A stretch of DNA of 25,718 nucleotides from Marixanthomonas sp963974425 (GTDB lineage: Bacteria > Bacteroidota > Bacteroidia > Flavobacteriales > Flavobacteriaceae): the NCBI RefSeq assembly GCF_963974425.1, contig NZ_CAXBCK010000052.1, positions 1 to 25,718 of the forward strand, given 5' to 3'. A program made the position numbers and the translations under genes. The notes beneath the pieces are model-generated. The model worked only from the letters and a program-made list of their open reading frames with translations, did no database searches and was not told where the DNA came from. Shown here one piece after another: positions 1-7,262 of this stretch. Positions within the stretch are counted from its first letter, which is position 1, and every line of letters begins with the position of its first letter.

Positions 1-284
1 TAGAAAGAGAATTTGACAACTTTAAGTTCTATTTAGCCCTTTCTGAGCCGGCTGAAGAAGATAACTGGAAAGTGAAGAAAGATATCCACGATGAAGAAGG
101 CGACGGTTTTGTTGGCTTTATTCACCAAGTGGTAATCGATAATTATTTAAATCATCACGAAGAGCCAGAAGAAATAGAACTATATTTCTGTGGCCCACCA
201 TTAATGAACCAAGCGGTTCAAAAAATGGGAGAAGATTTTGGTATTCCAGATGAAAATATTCGCTTTGATGATTTTGGAGGGTAA
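1..284 (+). CDS. nqrF: Na+-translocating NADH:quinone reductase subunit F, C-terminal part
   Basis: This is the 3' end of a gene cut by the window edge, read in the frame starting at base 3; about 93 residues are visible. NqrF is the NADH-oxidising, FAD- and 2Fe-2S-containing subunit of the Na+-pumping NADH:quinone oxidoreductase of the cytoplasmic membrane. The visible part is the end of the ferredoxin-reductase-like NADH-binding domain: a FYLALSEP strand near the edge, then YFCGPPLMNQAV, the nucleotide-binding Cys-Gly-Pro-Pro motif typical of this reductase family, and the characteristic C-terminus FDDFGG. The gene ends at TAA 282-284, followed by a terminator. Finding apbE two genes downstream supports the assignment, because ApbE supplies the covalent FMN of NqrB and NqrC. 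The flavin and Fe-S domains lie outside the window. Confidence 0.95.
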   Translation, partial: EREFDNFKFYLALSEPAEEDNWKVKKDIHDEEGDGFVGFIHQVVIDNYLNHHEEPEEIELYFCGPPLMNQAVQKMGEDFGIPDENIRFDDFGG

Positions 285-312
285 TGATTATCTTTTTCAA
301 AAAGTTTAATAT

Positions 313-348
313 AAGCCGTTTCAGTCTTTCTGAAGCGGCTTCTTTTTT
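313..348 (+). terminator. Rho-independent terminator after nqrF
   Basis: A 12-bp stem (AAGCCGTTTCAG at 313-324 with CTGAAGCGGCTT at 330-341, one G-U pair) encloses a 5-nt loop and is followed by C and a run of six T. It lies 28 bp after the nqrF stop and probably ends the nqr operon transcript, so the next two genes would need their own promoter or read-through. Confidence 0.85.
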
Positions 349-363
349 AAAACAAATAGTTTA

Positions 364-371
364 TAATTTTG
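364..371 (+). promoter_or_regulatory. Candidate Bacteroidota -7 promoter box (TAATTTTG)
   Basis: TAATTTTG matches the Bacteroidota -7 consensus TAnnTTTG and sits 16 nt upstream of the ATG at 388, just after the nqrF terminator. No convincing TTG-type -33 box was found. A start about 6-7 nt downstream would give a leader of roughly 10 nt for the 120-aa gene and apbE. Confidence 0.5.
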
Positions 372-387
372 TAACTTATAATTTAAT

Positions 388-750
388 ATGAGTTTACCAC
401 TTACCAAACAAGAATTACATAATCTAGCTATGAATATAGTAGGAAAGGATCTTAAAGAAAATGGATTTGAGTTTTTAGGGATCAATTCAAAACTAAAAAA
501 GGACCCACAGTTTGTAGCTTTAAAAAACAAAGACCTGCACTTTATTATTGTAAGGGCTACTACTTATCCTGAAGACGCCAATACCTACGATCCCATTTTT
601 ATGCAAACTATAAAAGCTCATGCCGATAAATTTGATGCTAAAACCTATTATGCTGGAGTAGGGTTGGGCCACGGAAGCGATTACGCAGAACCCGTATTAA
701 AAGGTGAAAATTATACTATGGTTTATAACGGCTTACAAGAAATACTATGA
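388..750 (+). CDS. Conserved small protein linked to Na+-NQR, function unknown
   Basis: This 120-aa soluble protein has no signal peptide, no transmembrane segment and no cysteine, so it is neither a redox subunit nor the four-cysteine Fe-delivery protein NqrM. It lies between nqrF and apbE, and its stop codon overlaps the apbE start as ATGA (747-750), which implies translational coupling. I recall that such proteins in flavobacterial genomes are often labelled NqrF, apparently by neighbourhood only; it shares no visible motif with NqrF. Visible features are an N-terminal helix, a beta-rich middle (FEFLG ... HFIIVRATTYP) and a glycine-rich stretch YYAGVGLGHGSDYAEP. The order helix-strand-strand-strand loosely recalls a YraN-like nuclease fold without its catalytic residues, but this is speculation. 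The gene is real; its function is not known to me. Confidence 0.85.
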   Translation: MSLPLTKQELHNLAMNIVGKDLKENGFEFLGINSKLKKDPQFVALKNKDLHFIIVRATTYPEDANTYDPIFMQTIKAHADKFDAKTYYAGVGLGHGSDYAEPVLKGENYTMVYNGLQEIL

Positions 751-1757
751 GATATTTATTAATAATGACCACCCTTTTTCTATTGATTTCTTGTACTCAA
801 ACCACACAGGAAGCCACCTATGTTGAGGGGAAAGCTTTTGGAACAACCTATCATATACAATACTATTCACAGGAAAATTTTGAAGCTCAAAAAGGAATAG
901 ATTCTGTTGTGGAAGCTGTTAACCAATCCGTGAGCACGTACATTCCAAATAGTGATATTTCAAAAATAAATGAAGGTGATTCAAACATTATTATAGACAA
1001 AATTTTTAGAGATGTGTTTGTTCTTTCAGAAAAAATACACAAACAAACCAATGGTTATTTTGATCCCACTATTGGTGTGCTTCGCAATGCGTATGGATTT
1101 GGTGAAGCAAAACCACTTCAGAAGATAGATAGCACTACTTTAGATTCATTGATGGAATATGTAGGTTTTGATAAGGTAATACTTACTTCAGAAAATACAA
1201 TTCAGAAAAAACACCCTCAAGTATACTTTGATTTTAATGCAATCGCAAAAGGCTACGGAATAGATTTGATAGGAAACTATCTTGAGCAAAACGGAATTAC
1301 CGATTATTTAATTGAATTAGGAGGTGAAATTTTAACCAAAGGAACCAACCTCTCAAAACAAAAACCTTGGACGGTAGGAGTTGAATCGGTCAATTCAGAT
1401 ATAGATGATCGTAGTTATGCTGAAACCGTTTCGCTTACCAACCGGGCGATGGCTTCATCGGGGAATTATAGAAAATTTAGGGTTGATTCATTGACTGGTA
1501 AAAAATATGTGCATACCATAAATCCACTTACAGGAAAAGCTGAACAAAGTGATGTTACTAGTGCAACTGTGATTGCTAATACTTGTGCAGAAGCAGACGC
1601 TTATGCTACTTCTTTTATGGCACTAGGACTTGATAAGTCTAAAAAAATATTGAAAGAATTATCCAATGTGGAAGCGTACCTTACGTATACAGATTCTTTA
1701 AACCAGCAAAAAGAATTTTTAACTAGAGGAATGCAATCAAAGACTTCTGAAAATTAA
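747..1757 (+). CDS. apbE: FAD:protein FMN transferase ApbE (lipoprotein)
   Basis: ApbE moves FMN from FAD onto Thr residues of target flavoproteins on the outer face of the cytoplasmic membrane; the known targets here are NqrB and NqrC of Na+-NQR. The 336-aa product starts with a lipoprotein signal ending LLISC (Cys16 lipidated) and lacks an acidic export signal after Cys, consistent with periplasmic retention. Family motifs are in order: AFGTTYHIQYY (30-40), FDFNAIAKGYGID (161-173), the flavin-binding ELGGE (190-194), ASSGNYRKF (236-244), HTINPLTG (256-263) and the Mg2+-site region NTCAEADAYATSFMALG. Length fits the family. It is coupled to the preceding 120-aa gene through ATGA, and its TAA (1755-1757) overlaps the stop codon of the convergent methyltransferase gene, leaving no room for a terminator. 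Confidence 0.96.
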   Translation: MRYLLIMTTLFLLISCTQTTQEATYVEGKAFGTTYHIQYYSQENFEAQKGIDSVVEAVNQSVSTYIPNSDISKINEGDSNIIIDKIFRDVFVLSEKIHKQTNGYFDPTIGVLRNAYGFGEAKPLQKIDSTTLDSLMEYVGFDKVILTSENTIQKKHPQVYFDFNAIAKGYGIDLIGNYLEQNGITDYLIELGGEILTKGTNLSKQKPWTVGVESVNSDIDDRSYAETVSLTNRAMASSGNYRKFRVDSLTGKKYVHTINPLTGKAEQSDVTSATVIANTCAEADAYATSFMALGLDKSKKILKELSNVEAYLTYTDSLNQQKEFLTRGMQSKTSEN

Positions 1758-2521
1758 TTCTTTTTACAAACGGGTAGTAATTCACCTTCTGCCAAGCGGT
1801 AGGTATTGATTTCTTCTTCGGAAAATGCCTTTGTGTAATCAAGCGCTTGAACCGAAAACCCTACTGAATCCAGCTTATCGAAGTAATCCATCCCATAAAT
1901 ACGCACGTGATCATACTGTCCAAAAATTTTAGCACGTTCTTTAGGATCGGTTATTGAGTCGTCTTCAAAAGTAGTCTCTCTATCGTTTTCTAAAGGGATT
2001 TGTAAGATTGCTGTTCCACCTGGAGCTAAAATTCGATACAATTCCTGCATAGCTTTAGTATCATCTGGGATATGCTCTAAAACGTGGTTACAGATTATAA
2101 AATCAAATTCATTATCTTCAAAAGGCAAATTGCAGATATCGGCTTTTACATCGGCAATAGGGGAGTTAAGGTCTGTAGTAGTATACTCTAGATTCTTCAT
2201 CTTCCTAAAACGCTTATAAAAAGCTTGTTCAGGGGCAAAATGAAGAACTTTTAATTTTGAAGAAAAGAAAGACGTTTCATTCTTTAAGTACAACCAACAC
2301 AGTCGATGGCGTTCTAAGGATAACGTACCAGGTGCTAATACATTTTCGCGAACCTTTTCATATCCATACGGTAGGAATTTACGATAGGACTGATCATCGA
2401 TAGGGTCTGTATATTTGTCGCCTCTTAAAAAAAAAGCGACAAAAGGTTTCACCAAATAACTTAACCGGATTAATAACGGCCGAGGTATTATATTCAGAAA
2501 AAAAGTAGATAGCTTTTGCAT
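1754..2521 (-). CDS. Class I SAM-dependent methyltransferase
   Basis: This 255-aa protein has a Rossmann-type methyltransferase core. Motif I is degenerate (VLHFAPEQAF rather than the usual glycine-rich loop), as in a recognised methyltransferase subgroup. It is followed by an acidic strand end (TTDLNS), ADICNLPFEDNEFDFIICNH, VLEHIPDD and the post-core strand APGGTAILQIP. The N-terminal 40 residues are basic and hydrophobic (LNIIPRPLLIRLSYLVKPF) and may lie on the membrane. The substrate cannot be read from sequence. The gene starts 11 nt after the methionine aminopeptidase stop, so it is probably the last gene of the HAD-map-methyltransferase unit. Its stop overlaps that of the convergent apbE. 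Confidence 0.85.
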   Translation of the reverse strand: MQKLSTFFLNIIPRPLLIRLSYLVKPFVAFFLRGDKYTDPIDDQSYRKFLPYGYEKVRENVLAPGTLSLERHRLCWLYLKNETSFFSSKLKVLHFAPEQAFYKRFRKMKNLEYTTTDLNSPIADVKADICNLPFEDNEFDFIICNHVLEHIPDDTKAMQELYRILAPGGTAILQIPLENDRETTFEDDSITDPKERAKIFGQYDHVRIYGMDYFDKLDSVGFSVQALDYTKAFSEEEINTYRLAEGELLPVCKKN

Positions 2522-2532
2522 GGCTGAGCAGG

Positions 2533-3351
2533 TTACAGCACTAATTCCTTTTGGCGAAATTCATTTTCCTCATCACTTTCAATACCCAAAGCATCATATA
2601 TATAGGCAAAAGTAGATAGCAATTCCGGTTTACCATTCACCAAAGCCACATCATGTTCAAAGTGCGCACTAGGCTTGCGGTCTGCGGTTAAAATGGTCCA
2701 GCCATCTTTTAATTGCTCAATTCGGCGCGTGCCTAAATTAATCATTGGCTCAATAGCAACAGTCATTCCTTCCACAAACTTCTTTCCGCGACCTCTACGG
2801 CCATAGTTTGGCATTTCAGGATCTTCATGCATTTTACGGCCTAAACCGTGCCCCACTAATTCGCGAACCACGCCATATCCTTGATCTTCACAATAGTTTT
2901 GAATGGCATATCCTACATCGCCTACACGATTCCCTTTTTTAAATTCACGAATGCCTACATAAAGTGACTCTTTGGTGACTTTTAATAGTTTTTTTATTTC
3001 GGAATTAACTTCGCCTACTTCAAATGTATAAGCGTGGTCACCATAAAAACCATTTTTTACAGAGCCGCAATCTATTGAAATAATATCGCCCTCTTTAAGA
3101 GGAACGTCGTTTGGGATACCGTGTACTACCTGGGCATTCGGGCTCATGCATAAACTGTTTGGAAAGTCGTACATTCCTAAAAAACCGGGAACAGCACCGT
3201 GATCTCTAATAAACTCTTCTGCCAATTTATCCAAGTGAAGCGAGGTTACGCCAGGCTTTACTTCTTTGGCTAACATCCCTAACGTTTTGGAAACAATTAA
3301 GGCTGCTTCCCGCATTAGTTCAATTTCTTCATTGCTTTTAGGTATAATCAT
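2533..3351 (-). CDS. map: Type I methionine aminopeptidase
   Basis: This enzyme removes the initiator methionine from nascent proteins in the cytoplasm. All five metal ligands of the family are visible: Asp in SIDCG and Asp in GDHAYTF, His in the GHGLGRKMHEDP region, Glu in AIEPMI and Glu in HFEHDVAL. I chose the ATG at 3351 (protein starting MIIPKSNEEIE, 272 aa), which begins at the usual N-terminus of flavobacterial homologues and leaves 11 nt after the preceding gene. An ATG at 3378 would add nine residues and overlap the HAD gene by 16 bp. The gene probably shares a transcript with the HAD gene upstream and the methyltransferase downstream. Confidence 0.95.
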   Translation of the reverse strand: MIIPKSNEEIELMREAALIVSKTLGMLAKEVKPGVTSLHLDKLAEEFIRDHGAVPGFLGMYDFPNSLCMSPNAQVVHGIPNDVPLKEGDIISIDCGSVKNGFYGDHAYTFEVGEVNSEIKKLLKVTKESLYVGIREFKKGNRVGDVGYAIQNYCEDQGYGVVRELVGHGLGRKMHEDPEMPNYGRRGRGKKFVEGMTVAIEPMINLGTRRIEQLKDGWTILTADRKPSAHFEHDVALVNGKPELLSTFAYIYDALGIESDEENEFRQKELVL

Positions 3352-3362
3352 GTTCTTCTTTT

Positions 3363-3767
3363 TTAAAAAGGAAACCATCCTTTTTTCTTTTTCTTGGTTT
3401 GTATGACCGGTTTTTCTTCACCAATAAGCTGTTGGTATATTTGTCCCCACTCTAATAAACCGCCAATATTTCGGTCATCAATAAAAATATCAGCGTTTAT
3501 TTTACGGCTATATTTTGGATTGAATTTTTCTTCAGGAAAACTTTTATTTACAGAGTAAAACTCAACACCTTGTTCTTTACAAAAAGCTACTGCGTCATCT
3601 AAAGTCTTACCATTTCTGTACGTCCATAATATTAACCGATGTCCATTTTCTTGAAGTTTCTTTAACGTATCAAAAGCAAATAATTTGGGTTTACCAATAT
3701 TTGGATATTGATCCTCAACAATGGTTCCGTCAAAATCTACCGCAATGGTCAAGGTTTCAGTAATCAT
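3363..3767 (-). CDS. Small HAD-superfamily hydrolase (BT0820-like)
   Basis: This 134-aa protein has HAD motif I as AVDFDGTIV (nucleophile Asp11, acid/base Asp13), motif II as LILWTYR with Thr49, and motif IV as IFIDDRN (Asp97, Asp98). It lacks a sizeable cap domain, so it is a minimal C0-type HAD resembling the BT0820 group of Bacteroidota; the substrate is unknown. The C-terminus is a lysine-rich tail (QTKKKKKGWFPF) of unknown role. It is the first gene of a three-gene unit with map and a methyltransferase, directly behind a TATTTTTG promoter box. Confidence 0.82.
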   Translation of the reverse strand: MITETLTIAVDFDGTIVEDQYPNIGKPKLFAFDTLKKLQENGHRLILWTYRNGKTLDDAVAFCKEQGVEFYSVNKSFPEEKFNPKYSRKINADIFIDDRNIGGLLEWGQIYQQLIGEEKPVIQTKKKKKGWFPF

Positions 3768-3783
3768 GGCTTATTGTAAACGG

Positions 3784-3791
3784 CAAAAATA
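3784..3791 (-). promoter_or_regulatory. Candidate -7 promoter box (TATTTTTG, minus strand)
   Basis: On the minus strand TATTTTTG fits TAnnTTTG, 16 nt before the ATG of the HAD gene, inside the 39-bp gap after the thioredoxin-like gene. This suggests that HAD-map-methyltransferase has its own promoter. Confidence 0.5.
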
Positions 3792-3806
3792 CAAATATTA
3801 CAGCAC

Positions 3807-4400
3807 TTATTCTTCGTAAGCATGCTTGTAATCAGCTCCGCTTACAATAGCAAGTATATCTTTCTCAAGGCTTTCTTGAGCATGTTCTACAAAACGGCCA
3901 ATTTCTTTTCCTTCTCTGTAAAATATTAAAGTGGGTACGTAATTTATATCTAATGTGTTTTCGTAACCTTCTTCTGTTAATTTTTGATGGTCCATGGCGT
4001 ACAGTGTGAGCTTATCAAGGTCATAGTCCACAAATTCGATAATTTTATAGAATGCAGGAATTTCACGTTGGCTATCTGAACACCAAGAACCCATAAAGGC
4101 AGTTATTTTTACATCTTTTAAAAGTGGTTTTATCTTTTTAACTGTGGCTGTGTCCAAAGTATGAAACTCTGCATTTGCCTCAAACCACTCCGAATAAGGC
4201 TCATTACTGAAAGCTTTTTTATTTATTTCCCCTAAAAGCATATTACCGCCGTCTTCCTCGTCGGGTACTTCTCTATTAATTGAGGGAATCTTATCTTTCT
4301 CTAGCATCGTTTTTTCGGGAGATTTATCTTCTTTTTTTTGTTTTGGCGAACCGCAAGCTATAAGCGATACTGCTACAAGAGCAAAAATTATTTTTTTCAT
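3807..4400 (-). CDS. Thioredoxin-fold lipoprotein with a single active-site cysteine
   Basis: This 197-aa protein begins with a lipoprotein signal (LIACGS, lipidated Cys16) and a charged Lys/Glu-rich linker (17-50), so it should be anchored to a periplasmic or outer-membrane face. The domain from about residue 70 has a thioredoxin fold: strand KITAFMGSWCSDSQREIP, then YVPTLIFYREGKEIGRF with the cis-Pro (VPT). The active site reads W106-C107-S-D-S110, so the second thioredoxin cysteine is a serine; it cannot make an intramolecular disulfide and is best called thioredoxin-like. It starts 7 nt after the gpmI stop and is probably co-transcribed with it. The physiological role is unknown to me. 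Confidence 0.85.
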   Translation of the reverse strand: MKKIIFALVAVSLIACGSPKQKKEDKSPEKTMLEKDKIPSINREVPDEEDGGNMLLGEINKKAFSNEPYSEWFEANAEFHTLDTATVKKIKPLLKDVKITAFMGSWCSDSQREIPAFYKIIEFVDYDLDKLTLYAMDHQKLTEEGYENTLDINYVPTLIFYREGKEIGRFVEHAQESLEKDILAIVSGADYKHAYEE

Positions 4401-4407
4401 CTTTTTA

Positions 4408-5922
4408 TTAAATTAAAGAATCCTGTGTCATGGATTCTGGTTTAGTAATGCCCATTAGTTTTAAAATAGTGGGTGCAATATCGCCTAAAATACCTTTTTT
4501 GACGTTTTTAATATCAGTATCTACAATAATAATAGGTACAGGATTAGTTGTGTGTGCGGTGTTTGGCGATCCGTCTGGGTTTCGCATGGTTTCACTATTT
4601 CCGTGATCTGCTAAAATTAGTGTCGTGTAATCGTTTTCAAGTGCGGCCTCAATAATGTTTTTAGCACAACTATCGATTGTTTCACAGGCTTTTACAGCTG
4701 ATTCAAAAACACCAGTGTGTCCTACCATATCTGGATTAGCAAGGTTTAAGCAAATAAAATCGGCTGATGTCGAGTTAATTTCAGGAATAATTTTATCCCG
4801 AATTTCATAAGCACTCATTTCAGGCTTCAAATCGTAGGTGGCTACTTTTGGTGAAGGGCATAATATGCGGCTTTCACCGTTAAAAGGTTTCTCTCTTCCG
4901 CCGGAAAAGAAAAATGTCACGTGTGGGTATTTTTCAGTCTCAGCAATGCGTATTTGGGTTTTATTGTTTTGCTCAAGAACCTCACCCAACGTTTCTTTAA
5001 TGTTCGCTTTGTTATAAACAACCGCTATGTTTTTAAACGATTCATCATAGTTGGTCAAGGTTATAAACTTCAAGGGAAGCTTTTCCATGTTGTAGTCCGG
5101 GAAATCTTGTTGCGTCAATGCTTCGGTAAGCTGTCTTCCTCTATCTGTTCTGAAGTTGAAGAAAATCACCACATCATCTTTTTCAATCGTAGCAACGGGT
5201 TTTTCGTTTTCCGTCAGAACGATGGGTTCAATAAATTCATCTGTAATGTTTTCAGCATAACTATCTTCAATGCTTTGAACGGCATTAGTTGAATGCTGCC
5301 CTTTTCCGAAGACCAACAAATCGTACGTTTTTTTAACGCGTTCCCACCTTTTATCACGATCCATTGCATAATATCTTCCAATAACTGAAGCTAATTTCGC
5401 ATTGGTAGTTTTAAGGTGTTTTTGCAAATCTTGAATATGTCCCGCTCCAGATTTTGGGTCGACGTCACGGCCATCGGTAAAGGCATGAACAAACATATTT
5501 TTAACGCCTTCATCATTAGCTGCTGTGAGCAAACCTTTTAAGTGGTTTATATGCGAGTGCACACCACCATTGGAAACCAAACCAATAAAATGAACTTTTT
5601 TGTTATGTGTTTTAGCATAATTGAAAGCTTCCTTTAAGACGGGTTCATCTTTTAATTTGTTGTTTTCTACGGCTAAATTTATTTTTGCTAAATCTTGATA
5701 GACAATACGTCCGGCACCTAGATTCATATGTCCCACTTCGCTGTTTCCCATTTGACCTTCGGGTAATCCAACGTTCATCCCATGGGTAAGTAACTGCGCG
5801 TTCGGATATTTGGAGTATAAAGAATCGATATAAGGGGTTTCAGCTTGTTCTATGGCCGAAACAGCTGGGTCTTGTGTAACTCCCCATCCATCAAGAATAA
5901 GTAAAAGGACTTTTTTGTTCAT
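4408..5922 (-). CDS. gpmI: 2,3-bisphosphoglycerate-independent phosphoglycerate mutase
   Basis: This enzyme interconverts 3- and 2-phosphoglycerate in glycolysis and gluconeogenesis, using two Mn2+ ions and a phosphoserine intermediate. The 504-aa length is standard. Motifs are complete: LLILDGWG with metal-ligand Asp11, MGNSEVGHMNLGAGR with nucleophile Ser61, SNGGVHSH, the substrate-binding HAFTDGRDVDP, GRYYAMDRDKRW, FFNFRTDRGRQLTEA, and the C-terminal phosphatase-domain ligands NPDMVGHTG and LADHGNSETM. Its own promoter box TATCTTTG lies 16 nt upstream, and the thioredoxin-like lipoprotein follows after 7 nt. Confidence 0.97.
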   Translation of the reverse strand: MNKKVLLLILDGWGVTQDPAVSAIEQAETPYIDSLYSKYPNAQLLTHGMNVGLPEGQMGNSEVGHMNLGAGRIVYQDLAKINLAVENNKLKDEPVLKEAFNYAKTHNKKVHFIGLVSNGGVHSHINHLKGLLTAANDEGVKNMFVHAFTDGRDVDPKSGAGHIQDLQKHLKTTNAKLASVIGRYYAMDRDKRWERVKKTYDLLVFGKGQHSTNAVQSIEDSYAENITDEFIEPIVLTENEKPVATIEKDDVVIFFNFRTDRGRQLTEALTQQDFPDYNMEKLPLKFITLTNYDESFKNIAVVYNKANIKETLGEVLEQNNKTQIRIAETEKYPHVTFFFSGGREKPFNGESRILCPSPKVATYDLKPEMSAYEIRDKIIPEINSTSADFICLNLANPDMVGHTGVFESAVKACETIDSCAKNIIEAALENDYTTLILADHGNSETMRNPDGSPNTAHTTNPVPIIIVDTDIKNVKKGILGDIAPTILKLMGITKPESMTQDSLI

Positions 5923-5938
5923 AGCAGGGTTTAAGCCA

Positions 5939-5946
5939 CAAAGATA
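5939..5946 (-). promoter_or_regulatory. -7 promoter box of gpmI (TATCTTTG, minus strand)
   Basis: A perfect TAnnTTTG (TATCTTTG) on the minus strand ends 16 nt before the gpmI ATG, within the 101-bp gap from the DUF1801 gene. The -33 element is not clear. The gap holds no evident hairpin. Confidence 0.6.
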
Positions 5947-6023
5947 CTAATTAAGGAATGATGAAGAATAAAATGAGGATTGAATAAATTTGACAAATGA
6001 AAAGTACTTTAAGTGTATCTCTT

Positions 6024-6452
6024 TTAAAACCCTAGATTAGGAATGTGTTTAATATTATGATAGGTTAAAGCGGCTTTAATGCATTTTTTCAATTCAATTT
6101 CTGGAATGGTTTCATTCATTTGAAAAACGATGGCTCGATTTCCTTCAAAAGTAAAAATATCTTTGTAAGCCATTTTGAATGTTGGCACTAGATTACTGGT
6201 ACATTTAAAATACATAGCATATTGATTTGGTGTTTTTTCTTTCCAATCAATCCGTAGGGTGCTCCCTTTTTTGGCGAGATAGCTGGGTTCGCCCCACTTT
6301 AAAGTTTCTTCTAATTTTGTTATTTCATCTATGTTTTTTGCTGTTTCAAAAATTAATTTCCTCAGGTTCGAGAGTTTTTTCTGAACCAAATCGGGATAGT
6401 TGTTGAAAATGGCTTCAACTTTAGAGTTTGTTTGAATATTTAGATTTTCCAT
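6024..6452 (-). CDS. DUF1801 domain protein
   Basis: This 142-aa cytoplasmic protein matches the DUF1801 (YdhG-like) pattern: a helical start with LRKLIFETAKNIDEI, then the conserved core LKWGEPSYLAKKGSTLRIDW, a strand QYAMYFKC, and FEGNRAIVFQMNE before the final helix with LKKCIKAALTYH. The biochemical role of the family is not established. It starts 18 nt after the M48 peptidase stop and is probably the last gene of the M15-M48-DUF1801 run. The ATG at 6452 gives the expected N-terminus. Confidence 0.85.
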   Translation of the reverse strand: MENLNIQTNSKVEAIFNNYPDLVQKKLSNLRKLIFETAKNIDEITKLEETLKWGEPSYLAKKGSTLRIDWKEKTPNQYAMYFKCTSNLVPTFKMAYKDIFTFEGNRAIVFQMNETIPEIELKKCIKAALTYHNIKHIPNLGF

Positions 6453-6470
6453 TTACTTAAATAAAACGCA

Positions 6471-7238
6471 TTACCCTCCATACTTTTCAATGGCCTCTTC
6501 AATTTTTTCAATTCTATTTTCAGGGTCCGGATGCGTACTTTTAAATTCGGGTAAGCGGTTAGGACCGGCTGCAGCTTTTAATATTCTCATCACTTCAATC
6601 ATTTCACGAGGATTGTATCCTGCATCGATCATAAACTTAACACCTAGGTCATCACTTTCTAGTTCGTCTCCCCGGCCGTTGCCAAGCAGAACATTTTGCC
6701 CGATCCCAGCAACTAAACCACCGGCATCAGCTCCAACGGAAGCTCCTTGCGAAACGGTTTGCCAAAATTCGGTCTCTGCAATTCGCTCTGCGGAATGACG
6801 CCCTAGTACATGGCCAATTTCATGTCCTAAAACCCCAGCTAATTGATCTTCATTACTAAGTTGAGAAAACAACGCTTGTGTAATAAATATTTGTCCGCCC
6901 GGAAGCGCAAAAGCATTCACCGTTTCAGAATCTGATAACAAATGAAATTCATATTGATACGGGGTGTTTTTAGCCATACTGTTATTGATTAATTTTGCTC
7001 CTACCATATCTACATAGTCTTGCCTGCTTTTATCTTGGTAGAGTCCGCCGTATTGATCGATCATCTGTGGAGCACTTTGTAGTCCAATAGCGATTTCCTT
7101 TTCAGTAGACATGGAAATGGTCTGTTCTTTCCCAGTATACGGGTTTTCTTCTGTATTTGCACATTTCTTGAAAAAGGCAAAGGCAACAATAGCCAGACCG
7201 ATAAATATCCTAATTTTCCAACTCCGTCTTGAAGCCAT
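6471..7238 (-). CDS. M48 family zinc metalloprotease, membrane-anchored or periplasmic
   Basis: This 255-aa protein has a basic N-terminus followed by a hydrophobic segment (about residues 10-24) that would export and anchor it. Cys26 follows FKK, so the lipobox is poor. The catalytic site is HEIGH (His139, Glu140, His143) followed by LGRHSAER, and the third zinc ligand is probably Glu194 in DELESDDLG. The upstream NAFALPGGQIFIT is the usual substrate-side strand of M48 enzymes. Related periplasmic M48 proteases such as LoiP and BepA act in envelope quality control; that role is inferred here. The gene starts 24 nt after the M15 carboxypeptidase stop, suggesting one envelope-related transcript. 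Confidence 0.92.
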   Translation of the reverse strand: MASRRSWKIRIFIGLAIVAFAFFKKCANTEENPYTGKEQTISMSTEKEIAIGLQSAPQMIDQYGGLYQDKSRQDYVDMVGAKLINNSMAKNTPYQYEFHLLSDSETVNAFALPGGQIFITQALFSQLSNEDQLAGVLGHEIGHVLGRHSAERIAETEFWQTVSQGASVGADAGGLVAGIGQNVLLGNGRGDELESDDLGVKFMIDAGYNPREMIEVMRILKAAAGPNRLPEFKSTHPDPENRIEKIEEAIEKYGG

Positions 7239-7262
7239 AATATTGGTTTTTAGAATACTAAG

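Noticed and set aside
388..750. The 120-aa protein as NqrM or as a duplicated NqrF fragment
   Set aside because: It has no cysteines and no transmembrane helix, unlike NqrM, and shares no NADH-, FAD- or 2Fe-2S-binding motif with NqrF.
3352..3378. Longer methionine aminopeptidase starting at ATG 3378
   Set aside because: The nine extra residues (MVSFLKKKN) are not part of the usual family N-terminus and would overlap the HAD gene by 16 bp; ATG 3351 fits better.
4921..5292. Open frame of 123 codons on the + strand
   Set aside because: It lies entirely inside gpmI on the opposite strand, has no domain-like sequence and is a shadow of the real gene.
6490..6798. Open frame of 102 codons on the + strand opposite the M48 gene
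   Set aside because: Low-complexity Ser/Pro-rich translation antisense to a gene with intact catalytic motifs; no independent support.
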